Assembly: GCA_001969505.1 (NCBI GenBank)
Contig: LSSK01000552.1
Span: forward strand, 1-48,943
Direction: 5' to 3'
From: Zancudomyces culisetae
Lineage: Eukaryota; Kickxellomycota; Harpellomycetes; Harpellales; Legeriomycetaceae
Length of the DNA: 48,943 bases
Of the stretch, positions 22,587 through 31,319 are shown piece by piece. Made by a program: the position numbers and the translations under genes. The notes beneath the pieces are model-generated. The model had not been told where the DNA came from. It worked only from the letters and a program-made list of their open reading frames with translations, and did not search any database. Positions within the stretch are counted from its first letter, which is position 1; the number at the start of each line of letters is the position of its first letter.

Positions 22587-24029
22587 TTTTCCAACTTGGT
22601 TGCCAAGTTATTCTGGCGCATCCCCTGTTGATATCGCTTTATATACTTCCTATAATTGAAAAGGGTCGCTGATAACATTAAACTTAAGCTATTTCTATAA
22701 CTTGATGTCCTTTGTCTCACAGGATGTATTTTTTTTCGAAGTATGACCCCGATTAAAATGTTGAAGTGCTTGGTGCCAGTGAAAAGTTGTATATCTTCTT
22801 ATGTATTGTAAAGTAGCCTGAAACAAAAAATAATAATAGATGCTAAACCTGAAAGATATCAATGCTTTATATTAGAAAAGTGATACACTAATTATCAAAA
22901 AAGTTTATATTATTTCTAACTCCGAAACCCACTTTATATTGATATAATGGAAGGGATGTTATATAACTAAGTTCTTCGCACTCACTAAATCTAGTCCAGT
23001 TGAATTTAAGAATACAAAGATCGCTGGCCATTTTGCTTAGTTTTTACACAAAAGCATTGGGTTCTTTTTACTGCGAGTTTGTTTTCTCGTCGGCTCTAGA
23101 CACATTTTAATAAAAGTCAGTTGCCAATATTTGAAAATGGCTAGCAACAATGATAATCCGAAACTAGTTGAAAATAGTCAACCCGGATATCACTCGCACT
23201 TTGTAGAATAGAAATCTGCTACAGGGTGGCAGCCTGCTTCACACATTTCCTACGCATATATATTTTCTTTATCTTTCTCTTATTTTTTTTTTTGCAGAGC
23301 GCAAATGTCATTTGGCGACTTTAATATTTTATACGTTATTTCCAGCTTTGCAATACAATATAATCTGCAAATTGCTTCAGAGGGGTGAGAAAAAAACAGC
23401 AGTAATCCAATCCTTCATAAAGAAAAAAAAAACTAGGTTCATATTCACTATTGGTATTTTTTGGGTCTTACTTTAAGAGCATTGGGTACAATCCAAATGA
23501 TTAATGTAGGGCACACCTTAACTGAGCAAAATTTCAACTGAATGATACAAGCCCCATACAATAAAAATGAAAGCACCAAAATACTCTACACTCTGTTAGC
23601 TTAGGCTTAAGCCACTGCAGAGGTTAGTAAAGTCAAAACCAAAACCAAAACCAAAACCGTACCGAATCTTATAGTGCTTGACAAGTATCAGTGCTAATGA
23701 CCTCAACAGTCCCAAACGATGATACAGCTGCTATCACCTCAAACACAAAGCTGATGGGATGGTTCAAACGCTCAGGTTTTTGGACTGTTCTCTGTGCTTT
23801 ATTTCGGCATCACATTATATAACATTGGGTCTAGATGGTTAGGGAACCTAGCTTCCTTTAATTATATCCCCCCAAACAAAACGGATATTATTACCCAATT
23901 AAATTGTCTTGTTTTTTTTCCATAGAGCTTTTCATTTATTTGCATTTTTATTCTCAGTCATTGGCCAGCTAGCTTTTTGGCGAAAAAAAATTTTTTTTAC
24001 ATCAAAACAAGCGGAAGGGGATAGGGATG
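22587..24029. other. Region upstream of NIPA gene and RNA locus
   Basis: No protein gene is supported. A 7-bp perfect inverted repeat (AACTTGG/CCAAGTT) sits at 22593-22609 just before the NIPA start. CATTGGGT words occur at 23055-23062, 23480-23487 and 23823-23830. Four AAAACC copies lie at 23635-23658. A TTATATAA element at about 23811-23820 could be a core promoter for the RNA locus downstream. An A8/T8 palindrome lies at 23983-23998. Confidence 0.4.
23635..23658. repeat. Tandem AAAACC hexamer (4 copies)
   Basis: Four exact copies of AAAACC. The reverse complement, GGTTTT, occurs three times in tandem at 30365-30382 downstream of the second GNAT gene. These short arrays are telomere-like in form only; they are internal and may be simple slippage products. 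Confidence 0.7.
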
Positions 24030-24078
24030 GTAAGGCATGCATTTGGTACTTTTTTTTTGTGAAAATTTTTTTTTTAGC

Positions 24079-24086
24079 TATAAAAG
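24079..24086 (+). promoter_or_regulatory. TATA-like element upstream of MRP RNA
   Basis: TATAAAAG about 40 nt before the predicted RNA 5' end. It could serve a Pol II or type-3 Pol III promoter, but the distance is slightly long for the latter and AT content makes chance matches common. Confidence 0.35.
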
Positions 24087-24118
24087 CAAAATAAAAAGAA
24101 AATAATCAGGTTTCTAAA

Positions 24119-24510
24119 TAAGAGACAACACGAAGATTCGCTTTATACATCGGGGTTTTACTTATGGGGTCATCCTGCCTATGGTGGGGTGTCTCTGTAT
24201 CGACCCTGGGGAAAGTCCCCGGACAAGTTTGGCAGAAAGTGCCAGCCGTAAAGGTAAACATGCAGGTCTACTTCGATTTCAACCGACAATTCGTTCTCTT
24301 TTGGCGTAGAAGTGTGGATGCTTCTGTTTCTGAAAATGGAATTTGAGTGTGTTTGCACCGAGCCTGGTTCGTTTTGGTTAAGGTTGGGATGTTGTGAAAT
24401 GCCAATTGTCATAGCAAAGTTATGCGAAATTAGTGCTTTGATAGATAGAGAGTTTCTCTCTGTTTCTCACGCTCTAACCTCAACGGGGCTTACTCTTGTG
24501 TTGTTTCTAC
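24119..24510 (+). ncRNA. RNase MRP RNA
   Basis: The core at 24205-24244 (CCTGGGGAAAGTCCCCGGAC, then TTTGGCAGAAAGTGCCA) is nearly identical to the human MRP RNA CR-I/P8 region. Helix P4 forms between 24213-24220 (AAGTCCCC) and 24485-24491 (GGGGCTT) with U24216 bulged, as in all P/MRP RNAs. The P8 loop holds the MRP-specific GARAR motif (GAAAG, 24235-24239), which separates it from RNase P RNA. Positions 24121-24133 pair with 24496-24508 as a 13-bp closing helix P1 with two wobble pairs, which sets the ends to about 24120 and 24510 (about 390 nt). The product is the catalytic RNA of the nucleolar RNase MRP, which cleaves pre-rRNA at A3 and some mRNAs. A TATAAAAG sequence at 24079-24086 may be its own promoter; see findings for a possible intronic location. 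Confidence 0.95.
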
Positions 24511-24550
24511 AAACCTAACATACTTTTGGATTTTCAGAAGAGAGGATTAT

Positions 24551-24569
24551 CTTTCTGTTTGACAGAAAG
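24551..24569 (+). other. Perfect 8-bp hairpin in first host exon
   Basis: CTTTCTGT and ACAGAAAG flank the loop TTG. It lies 40 nt downstream of the MRP RNA 3' end, at the start of the proposed host exon. It could act in 3' processing (for example as an RNase III substrate separating MRP RNA from the host) or be incidental. Confidence 0.45.
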
Positions 24570-24644
24570 AACCAATTCTAAGAAAAGTCAGTAAACTGTA
24601 AGTACCTATTATCTTTATTTGAGCTTTTATTTTTTTTAAAAATT

Positions 24645-24720
24645 TGCGATATGATGTCAGAATTTCTTCACCCGAATTTAATGTGGAACATTTTTCTTGA
24701 GCTTTTTAACCCTGATCGCA
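24645..24720 (+). ncRNA. Box C/D snoRNA, snR47/U36 homologue
   Basis: Box C ATGATGT at 24651-24657 and box D CTGA at 24712-24715, enclosed by a 5-bp stem (TGCGA 24645-24649 with TCGCA 24716-24720). The guide before box D contains GAGCTTTTTAAC, complementary to 18S GUUAAAAAGCUC; the fifth base upstream of D pairs with the first A of AAAAA, which counts to yeast 18S A619. The guide before D' (CCGA, 24672-24675) contains GAATTTCTTCAC, complementary to 25S GUGAAGAAAUUC, and selects the second A of GUGAA, yeast 25S A2220. These are exactly the two targets of yeast snR47. It is intronic in the proposed host transcript. Confidence 0.93.
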
Positions 24721-24901
24721 TGCCATTTTTATTTATTGTTTTATAATTTTATGAATCATCTTGGTTCTTGTTCACATAGCTAACGTTTGAATTTCAACTA
24801 CTATTTAGTGTGCGTTTGACAAACCTTAAGGCTCTGGCTTTCTTAGAGAATCTTTTCTGGAAATTCTTTTCTTTTCACCGTAAGGTGTTATAAGAAGCGG
24901 A

Positions 24902-24980
24902 CAGAATGATGAAGATAAATCAAAGGCTTAATATATGAAACCGTAGATTTGGCATTTGCCATGTCTCGTTACTGAAAATA
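24902..24980 (+). ncRNA. Candidate box C/D snoRNA, possible new 18S guide
   Basis: A perfect box C (ATGATGA, 24906-24912) and box D (CTGA, 24972-24975) lie within the intron 24880-25043, with D 68 nt before the 3' splice site. The terminal stem is weak. The guide before D contains GTCTCGTT, complementary to 18S AACGAGAC; N+5 selects the G in AACG, two bases from the known U30 target (human 18S A1383). Only 8 nt of match to recalled rRNA, but the next bases fall in a variable part of 18S. No convincing D'/C' pair. Confidence 0.6.
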
Positions 24981-25213
24981 TCTCTTGATTTGTTGCTGAC
25001 TTTTCGCTTTTGTACTTGAAATTTGGTGTTTCAACTATTCCAGAGCTACTGGCTTACGGTTGGTAAACATCGAATGTTAAGCTACAGCAGTGTATTTCTT
25101 ATTTTTTTGTATAATAAATCTGACTTTGTGGACTTGCAATTTCCAACTATCAGCTTTTTGAAGGTAATTATATGCTACTTTATGTACCATTTATTCAATA
25201 GGCATTTTTTGCT

Positions 25214-25310
25214 GTATTATTGATGACAACATTTGTTTTCCAGGATAGCAAGATAGCTCTCTATCCGATGAGCGAAGCAAATACCTTCTAAGAAGCCCTG
25301 AACTTTTATA
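25214..25310 (+). ncRNA. Box C/D snoRNA, U61-like
   Basis: Box D CTGA at 25298-25301 follows CCTTCTAAGAAG (25284-25295), which pairs with 18S CUUCUUAGAGGG over 12 bp with one wobble. The fifth base upstream of D pairs with the second U of CUUC, human 18S U1442, the target of SNORD61. Box C is imperfect: UUGAUGA at 25220-25226; a second CCGATGA at 25265-25271 may be C'. D is 77 nt before the 3' splice site of intron 25164-25378. Guide evidence is strong, box C evidence moderate. Confidence 0.75.
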
Positions 25311-25462
25311 CATGTTTATTATTGACGGTTCTCTTTTTTAAAGAAAAGATTTACTAATCTTTCTTTCTTTCTATACAGGGTAGATGACGCAAGGCTCTAG
25401 TAGTCGTTGGCTTCAAGCAGAGTAACAAGGTAATTACAATTCACATTATTTGTGAACCTGCC

Positions 25463-25560
25463 ACTAGATGATGTTTTTTAGTTTAATATCTGTCAATCCA
25501 CTGAAGACATTTGTTGTCTATCATGTTGATTCGTTTTTATACGACCTGTTCTGAATTATA
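25463..25560 (+). ncRNA. Dual-guide box C/D snoRNA for 18S U1269 and G1428
   Basis: All four boxes are visible: C ATGATGT 25468-25474, D' CTGA 25501-25504, C' ATGTTGA 25523-25529, D CTGA 25551-25554. The D' guide contains ATCTGTCAATCC, complementary to 18S GGAUUGACAGAU, and N+5 selects the first U of GAUUG (yeast U1269; human U1326; snR55/U33). The D guide contains GACCTGTT, complementary to 18S AACAGGUC, and N+5 selects the first G of GGUC (yeast G1428; human G1490; snR56/U25). D is 78 nt before the 3' splice site of intron 25430-25632. No strong terminal stem is seen. Confidence 0.88.
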
Positions 25561-25720
25561 GCACCATTGTTTATTTAATGAGTTTATATTTCAACACTTT
25601 TCTAATCTAAATTCATTATTTTTTCCATGTAGGTATTTCTCGCTTCCCTTTTATTATAAAAATGTTGACATTTATATGAAAAATCTTTATTAAATAAACA
25701 AAATATCAGCCATACTTTCT

Positions 25721-26089
25721 TTTCATGTTCTTTGTTTTTTTTGACAATTATAAGCTCACTAAATTTTGATTAGTTTTGCTAATTCACCTGAAACGGCCGA
25801 AAGTTAGCCTAAAGCTAGGAAAAAAAAGGCTGGTGACTCATCATCGGCTTCGATGGCTTTTTCCCAGAAAATCATAATGGCTATGCCACATATATGAGGC
25901 TCGTTGTGACGCAGAGCAGTCAACTCATAACTAATTTACTGGTCTGTGAATGTGTTTTTTGCATCATATCTATTTATGCGGTTTTACAAGAAAAAGAAAA
26001 GGTAGTAGAAAAAAAATGAGTGATAGTAAGTGTGGTGTACCACGCTACAACAATGCCATATTTTCATCTTTCAGCTTAGACAGAGCTGT
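25721..26089. other. Downstream flank of host RNA and GNAT gene
   Basis: Between the probable end of the host transcript and the stop codon of the minus-strand acetyltransferase. AT-rich with a poly-T run at 25733-25741. No gene seen. Confidence 0.4.
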
Positions 26090-26794
26090 TTACTCCAATT
26101 CCAACCATTCTACAAGTTCCTTTTTCAAGTATGAGTTCCATTGGGTTTCGTAAATGGCATATTCGTAACTATCTATGTAGTGATTGTCCATAACGAGCAC
26201 CTCTGACAATACATACTCAAGAGGAACCTTTGCAACCTTCTCCAGCCATTTTCGCATTGGTATGTTATCTTTGGTAGTTTTAAACACAACTTTATGAAGC
26301 TTCAATACATCAAAGCTCGTCTGTAGACAGTGGTAGATTGCCTCGCTCCCATATCCACCCTTCCACATTCTATGATCTAAAATTATCCCAACTTCAGCAT
26401 TTGCCGATCTTAGGTCGATATCTTTGAGGCCACAATGTCCGATTATTACAAAATCCTCGTCAATACCATTTGTCCCGGCCTTTAGTATCTCTTCTTTGCT
26501 GAATTTGTCTACAAGGCTACCTAGATTCTTCACGGTAATTGCAATTGCAAAAGACAAATCTTCACCAAGTGCGTTTAGTCTTTCTCTATTTTTTCGTCTT
26601 TCTACGACTTCCTCGTGTGACCAACCTTCTGGTGCCTTAGCCATGAACATTAAATACTTCATTGTTTCAGGACAACTTAGTATCCGCTGTACTGATGCAT
26701 CTGTTGTCTCGTTGAACGGCACGAGCGCTAACCTCTTTCCGTGAATTGTGTATGAGGTTGGCACAGTTATTTCGTCGTTGGGATAGTTTATCAT
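26090..26794 (-). CDS. GNAT-family N-acetyltransferase (RimJ/RimL type), paralogue A
   Basis: 234 aa, single exon. The N-terminal part (GKRLALVPF, LSCPETMKYL) leads to a GNAT core: VIIGHCGLKDIDL (beta-4), NAEVGIILDHRMWKGGYGSEA, where the GGYGSEA stretch is the acetyl-CoA pyrophosphate loop (R/Q-x-x-G-x-G/A family), and LKLHKVVFKTTKDNIPMRKWLEK (beta-6/alpha region). Such proteins acetylate small molecules or protein N termini; the substrate is unknown. It is about one-third identical by eye to the gene at 29642-30358, which is placed head to head across a 2.85-kb non-coding gap. The start codon begins the segment INYPNDEITVPTS, which is conserved in the paralogue. Confidence 0.85.
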   Translation of the reverse strand: MINYPNDEITVPTSYTIHGKRLALVPFNETTDASVQRILSCPETMKYLMFMAKAPEGWSHEEVVERRKNRERLNALGEDLSFAIAITVKNLGSLVDKFSKEEILKAGTNGIDEDFVIIGHCGLKDIDLRSANAEVGIILDHRMWKGGYGSEAIYHCLQTSFDVLKLHKVVFKTTKDNIPMRKWLEKVAKVPLEYVLSEVLVMDNHYIDSYEYAIYETQWNSYLKKELVEWLELE

Positions 26795-29641
26795 TGTTTG
26801 GGTAATTTTTCGTGTGTAAATCTTTGCCTAAAATTAAAGTATATTAAAAATAATATTATTTCTTTAAGAATCAGTGCTGTTCTGGTTAAATAGAATATTT
26901 CTTTGACATATGTATGTGATATAAGTATTAAATCCTATTTTATCCTGAAAACAAAAAAAAATTTAAAATTTTTTTTTTATTATTAGTAAAAATCCTCGGA
27001 ATCGATCAATAAAAACAAACCGAGTTTCATATTTTGGATTTGGGGAAAGGTCACTATGCCCCTATTTCATATTAGTGGTGGAATTACAAAATGAAGGCCA
27101 ATAATGTCGGGATTTTTTTTTTGTAGTTGGATGAGGAAACAATTTGATGTTAAAGTCAAATGCATTGATATATTAAAAAGTAAAATTAAAAATCAAAAAA
27201 TGGTGAGAATAAATGGTCAAGATCTGGTAACGATCATATATAAATATCACTATCGTCTGTTGATCTAGGCAGGGATATTCAAAAGTATTAATATTTATAT
27301 TTTATAGTCTAACCCAGTGACTGTGTCTAGTGTCTCACTTCTACCCTCATTTATGTTGCAGCTCGATAAATAGAAAAAGAGTTAGGTATGAAGACCGGAT
27401 TAATGATGATTTTAATAAAATGTGTTTGATGTGATTTTTAGATGTTTGTTTTTTATAGCTATTGCCTTTTGAATCTTTTATTTCTCCATAATATATACAG
27501 AAGATGTTGTGTATGGAGTATCCCACTATTTCGATGTCAAAATATACAACTAGTCACTAAGTACAAACAAGGTAGTAATAAGGCATGCTATATCAACCGT
27601 TTTTCAGTATTTCTTTTTTCTTTTTCCTTTTTTCTCTTTTATCTCAAACACTGTTGAGATTATCATAGTAGATAACGATTTTTTCTGGAATATGAAATAA
27701 AACCAAATGATATTTACAATTTGGAATATAGAGTGTGGTGAAATGGCTCGATAGGCATATACACAACGAGTTAATTAAGTATTATTATAGTTACATGTTA
27801 TATAATTCATCATGTGAAAATTTGTATGCTACTAAACTATCTTTGTAGGTTTGGTAAAAGAACAAATAATATATTATGTTTACTATGATGGAATATTAGC
27901 AAACATCAACCTTCTGTCATATTCACATACTTGAAACTAAACTATATCTGTATTATTGTTTTAAAAAATGAAGGTAGGTGCGTATACGTGTAATAAAAGT
28001 GTGCTTCTTTTTTTAGATTTAACCCAGGCATATAACAGGTAAAGATAAGAAATAAAATAAAAATGATGTGATTTTTAATGTTTCAACTTGTGTGTAACAA
28101 AGTGAAGTGAACAAAAATTTTACAGGTTACACGCCACAGAAAAAAATGTGCAAAGGGACATGGAGAGGGGTCAAGTGAAGTGAAGTGGAGTGAATTGGAG
28201 TGAGGATTATTTATTGAAAAGGTGTGGAAAGCTGGGATTATGCTAATTGTATAGATTTAGTTAAACATATATAATGTTTATTTTTTATTTTTTTTAATTT
28301 ATATAATTTTTGTTATCTGTTGGCATTAATTAAAGTGAACTAGAACAATTTACTTTAGCAAATACGCTATTTTAGGAAAGAAAAACGAAAAGAAAAAGGT
28401 AGATAGGAGGAAAAGTATAATGGATATCGAGATACTATTATAAACTTTTTTTTTTGATAAAAAGGATGTTGCAATCTGGGTTGTAAACAATTATACACGT
28501 TACATTGAGGGCTGCGCGTAGAGTAATAAAGGAGGAAGGAGAAAGGTAAAAACTATGGAGGAGATGAACAAGATGTGTTTGATATTAAATGATATTTGGA
28601 AAGTGTATATTAGCACGGATTTGTAATCTTTTGTAGCGCTTATTCAGGTATTTCTAATGGTTCTGTTAATCTGACCACAATATTGGCTATCAAAGTTCTA
28701 CTGGTGCTAGGTAGCAGTATGTGATTGATTAATGCCAGATTATAAATTTGCGAAAAACAGAGGCTAGTGCAGTAATATATATTATCCAGTATTACAATAT
28801 ATATTTATAAAGTCTGATATTCATTTCAAGGATTTGTAATTTAGCATCAATATACCATGTAATATGTGTTCCATATTACAAATGAAACAAAAAAAAATAA
28901 AGTAAGAAGAGGCCGAAAAATACCAAAATAATAATTTCATGCTAACAGCACAATCATCGCTGATTCGATTTTGTGTGGTTTAGCTTTCTAATCCCTCACG
29001 TTTTTCTTAATAACTGATTTACCCTTTGGCGATGTAAATATTCACTTCAAAATAAATCATAAAACAATCTCGTAAAATGTGAATGTGCAAGCAAATAGAC
29101 GCGGGCAACTGTCACTTCATTTTAGATTTTGATGGTTTCATCAAATTTCCCTGTTGGTAAGAAATAAAAAGGTTAGCGTTTACATAAACCCACAGTAATA
29201 AAAAAAAAAGTGATTCAAATAATCGGTGGAAATTAGCTTAGGAACGAATAAAAAACAATTTGCTAATTAAATTGGGATCAAATGGTGGTTATGTTCTTCA
29301 ATGGCAAAGATGGATTGTTCAACAAATTAACACTGATCCCTTTTTTTACAATGTAACAATTGAACCCGGTTCTTGTAGTTGATACAAAGTATGTATTTTT
29401 TTTTTACTTTAACTAGATGAAAAAATAATAGCAAAATCTAATAAATTAAAGCACAAGTACCAGAAACAAACTACCATGGCCTGATACTGAATATTTCCGC
29501 AGCCAAAAAAGGCAAAAAAAACTAGTAAAACTCTTATAATAAAATTTTTTTTAGTAGGAAGGTTGATGGGCCAGTGTCAACTTATAAAGGCCGAGATAAG
29601 AGAAAGAAAAAACAAGACAGGTTACTTTGAGCTAAAGTGGA
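26795..29641. other. Divergent intergenic region between the two GNAT paralogues
   Basis: About 2.85 kb, very AT-rich, with no frame that looks coding. An A9T3A4T10 tract lies at 26952-26979. A degenerate 5-mer repeat (GTGAA/GTGGA) covers about 28173-28205. ATGATGA occurs at about 27405, but no box D or guide follows. No RNA gene recognised. Confidence 0.4.
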
Positions 29642-30358
29642 ATGGAAAAACTAGTCAACTACCCAAATTCGTCGGTAAAGATACCAACTGATCTGTCCTT
29701 GGTTGGAAAAACGGTTGTATTGGTTCCAATGGACGAAACTACAGACCAGGGTACGTTTAGGGTTCTAAATTGCCCCAAGACGCTAAAATTCTTGAAATAC
29801 ATGCAAAATAGTCCATACGGCTGGACGATGGAGCAGATAGTTGAACGTCGGAAAGTAAAGAACGAAATGCAGGAAAGGAATGAAACAATATATTTTGGTC
29901 TGGGTGTGCTCATTAACGGAAGGGCAAAGATTAGAGAAATGGTTGACGAAAATGATATACTGATAAAGAACATAAACGGAATAGAGTGCGAATATTCAAT
30001 AGTAGGAAACTGTGGAGTTCACCATATGGATTTGAAAAACGGGAATTGCGAGCTGGGAGTAGTGTTAGAACGGAAATTTTGGCGAAAAAAATTGGGAACC
30101 GAAACATGTTATCTGGTATTACAGTACATGTTTGAGAAAGTGGGTGTTCATCGGGTTTCGTTTTATACAATAGAAAAGAATACAAATATGCGTGGATGGT
30201 TGGAAATGCTGTGCTGTAAAAAAGTAGAAGCTATAGTTAAGGATCATACATATACGGATGGAGAATACGTGGATTCATATGTATACTCGGTTTTTGATCG
30301 TGATTGGTACTCGTATCTACGTGATAAGTTGTGTAAAGTAGTCAATGATGCTTTATAA
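29642..30358 (+). CDS. GNAT-family N-acetyltransferase (RimJ/RimL type), paralogue B
   Basis: 238 aa, single exon. The order of conserved segments matches paralogue A: VNYPNSSVKIPTD, LVPMDETTD, LNCPKTLKFLKYM, PYGWTMEQIVERRK, SIVGNCGVHHMDL, NCELGVVLERKFWRKKLGTET and the YVDSYVYSVFDRDWYSYL end. In the acetyl-CoA loop it has KKLGTET where A has GGYGSEA, keeping one of the two loop glycines. A duplication followed by substantial divergence is the simplest reading; the inverted orientation suggests an inverted duplication. Substrate unknown. It is followed by three GGTTTT repeats at 30365-30382 and an A/T palindrome at 30421-30439. Confidence 0.84.
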   Translation: MEKLVNYPNSSVKIPTDLSLVGKTVVLVPMDETTDQGTFRVLNCPKTLKFLKYMQNSPYGWTMEQIVERRKVKNEMQERNETIYFGLGVLINGRAKIREMVDENDILIKNINGIECEYSIVGNCGVHHMDLKNGNCELGVVLERKFWRKKLGTETCYLVLQYMFEKVGVHRVSFYTIEKNTNMRGWLEMLCCKKVEAIVKDHTYTDGEYVDSYVYSVFDRDWYSYLRDKLCKVVNDAL

Positions 30359-31319
30359 CAGCTTGGTTTTGGTTTTGGTTTTACCAGTCTGGAAAATACC
30401 TAGAAACAAAAGAAGAAAGAAAAAAAAATTTTTTTTTTTGCAAACCTCAATGGTTTTTCAAAGTTTGATGACTTTGGAGGACGGGATAGAGAGAGAGATA
30501 GGAAGAGAAAGTGGGGGTGAGAGGGGAATGAAGGAATGAAGGAAGAGAGCAAGTGGTGTCTGTGAGTTTAAAGCATTTGGGTGATGCAGATTACAAGAGT
30601 ATATATTTACTATGTAGACTCGTGTTAAATTAAAATTTGAATTATATCTAGTGCTTTTTGTTAAAACAGACAACCAGGTAGAGTAGATGTGGTGGTGTGG
30701 GGGGGTGAAGGGGGTGAAGGGAGAGACTAGAAAATAATAATGTTTACTTGATATGTATTTATATTCAACATAATAATCATAATAATAAAAAACAAATGAG
30801 CAAATGAATTTGTTGTGCAGCCAGCCAAGCAGCCAGCCGCTTTACAAATTTTTGTTAGGTATATTTTCATGAATTGATGGAATTTTGATCCAGTTTGAAA
30901 TCAGAAAAAAAAAATTTTTTTTTTCCAGCTAACTATATTTTTGTTAATTGCCTAAAACGAATAAAAGTCTGGTAAAATTATATGGGAAGTTGGTGGTGGT
31001 GGTGGGGAGGGGTGGAGAATAGTGGGAAGGGAGAAGGAGAGGGAGTAGTTACAACTATTTTAAATTTAATCATTGTAGGTAAATTTGAGGTAACATAAAT
31101 GGGAAAAGTAAAAAAAAAAATTTTTTTTTTTTTTTGCAAAGTTCAAATGTTAAATCGAAAATAAATGAAAAATGAAATAATATACAAAAGTAATAACACT
31201 AGGCCACAATAAATCTAGTAAATATAGAATCGAGACAAGTCAAAACAAAACAATACAATTCAGAAAAAAAATACAAGAAAATAAAATCAAAATAAAATAA
31301 AAGCGAGTAAATAGTGTGT
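30359..31319. other. Intergenic region upstream of RRP12 with A/T palindromes
   Basis: No gene seen. Three long A-run/T-run blocks occur: 30421-30439 (A8T11), 30905-30924 (A10T10) and 31110-31135 (A11T15); the first and third are followed by GCAAA. Purine-rich GA/GT stretches lie at 30480-30545 and 30680-30730. The blocks probably exclude nucleosomes near the RRP12 promoter. Confidence 0.5.
30905..31135. repeat. Pair of long oligo(A)-oligo(T) palindromes
   Basis: Perfect A10T10 at 30905-30924 and A11T15 at 31110-31135. Similar blocks occur at 23983-23998, 26952-26979, 30421-30439 and 38681-38695, always in intergenic DNA and never inside a gene. Confidence 0.7.

Larger units (their letters stand above)
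24538..25720 (+). ncRNA. Spliced non-coding snoRNA host transcript
   Basis: A chain of good splice sites with no open frame across the exons. Proposed exons: 24538-24597 (preceded by CCTAAC and TTTTCAG), 24809-24879, 25044-25163, 25379-25429, and 25633 to about 25720 (ATTAAATAAA at 25690). Introns: 24598-24808 (or ending at 24779), 24880-25043, 25164-25378 (branch TTACTAAT) and 25430-25632. Each intron holds one box C/D RNA whose D box lies about 65-93 nt before the 3' splice site, as in vertebrate intronic snoRNAs. The exons are short, stop-rich and lack domain fragments, so the product is probably a UHG/GAS5-like host RNA whose introns are the functional part. Exon ends are read by eye; the first and last exon limits are uncertain. 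Confidence 0.7.

Noticed and set aside
23635-23658. AAAACC array as telomeric DNA
   Set aside because: Only four copies, internal, with another short inverse array at 30365; slippage is enough to explain it.
24164-24518. Small open frames over the MRP region
   Set aside because: They overlap a structured RNA with strong family motifs on the plus strand, and their peptides show no domain.
24902-24980. Assignment of this C/D RNA as snR56/U25
   Set aside because: Counting along 18S places its AACGAGAC target near human position 1385, not 1490; the 1490 guide is in the RNA at 25463-25560.
25820-25880. Minus-strand box C (CGATGATGAG) as another snoRNA
   Set aside because: No box D within a usable distance on that strand and no closing stem.
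31314-31319. RRP12 start at 31314
   Set aside because: That codon is GTG; the first ATG in frame is 31320.
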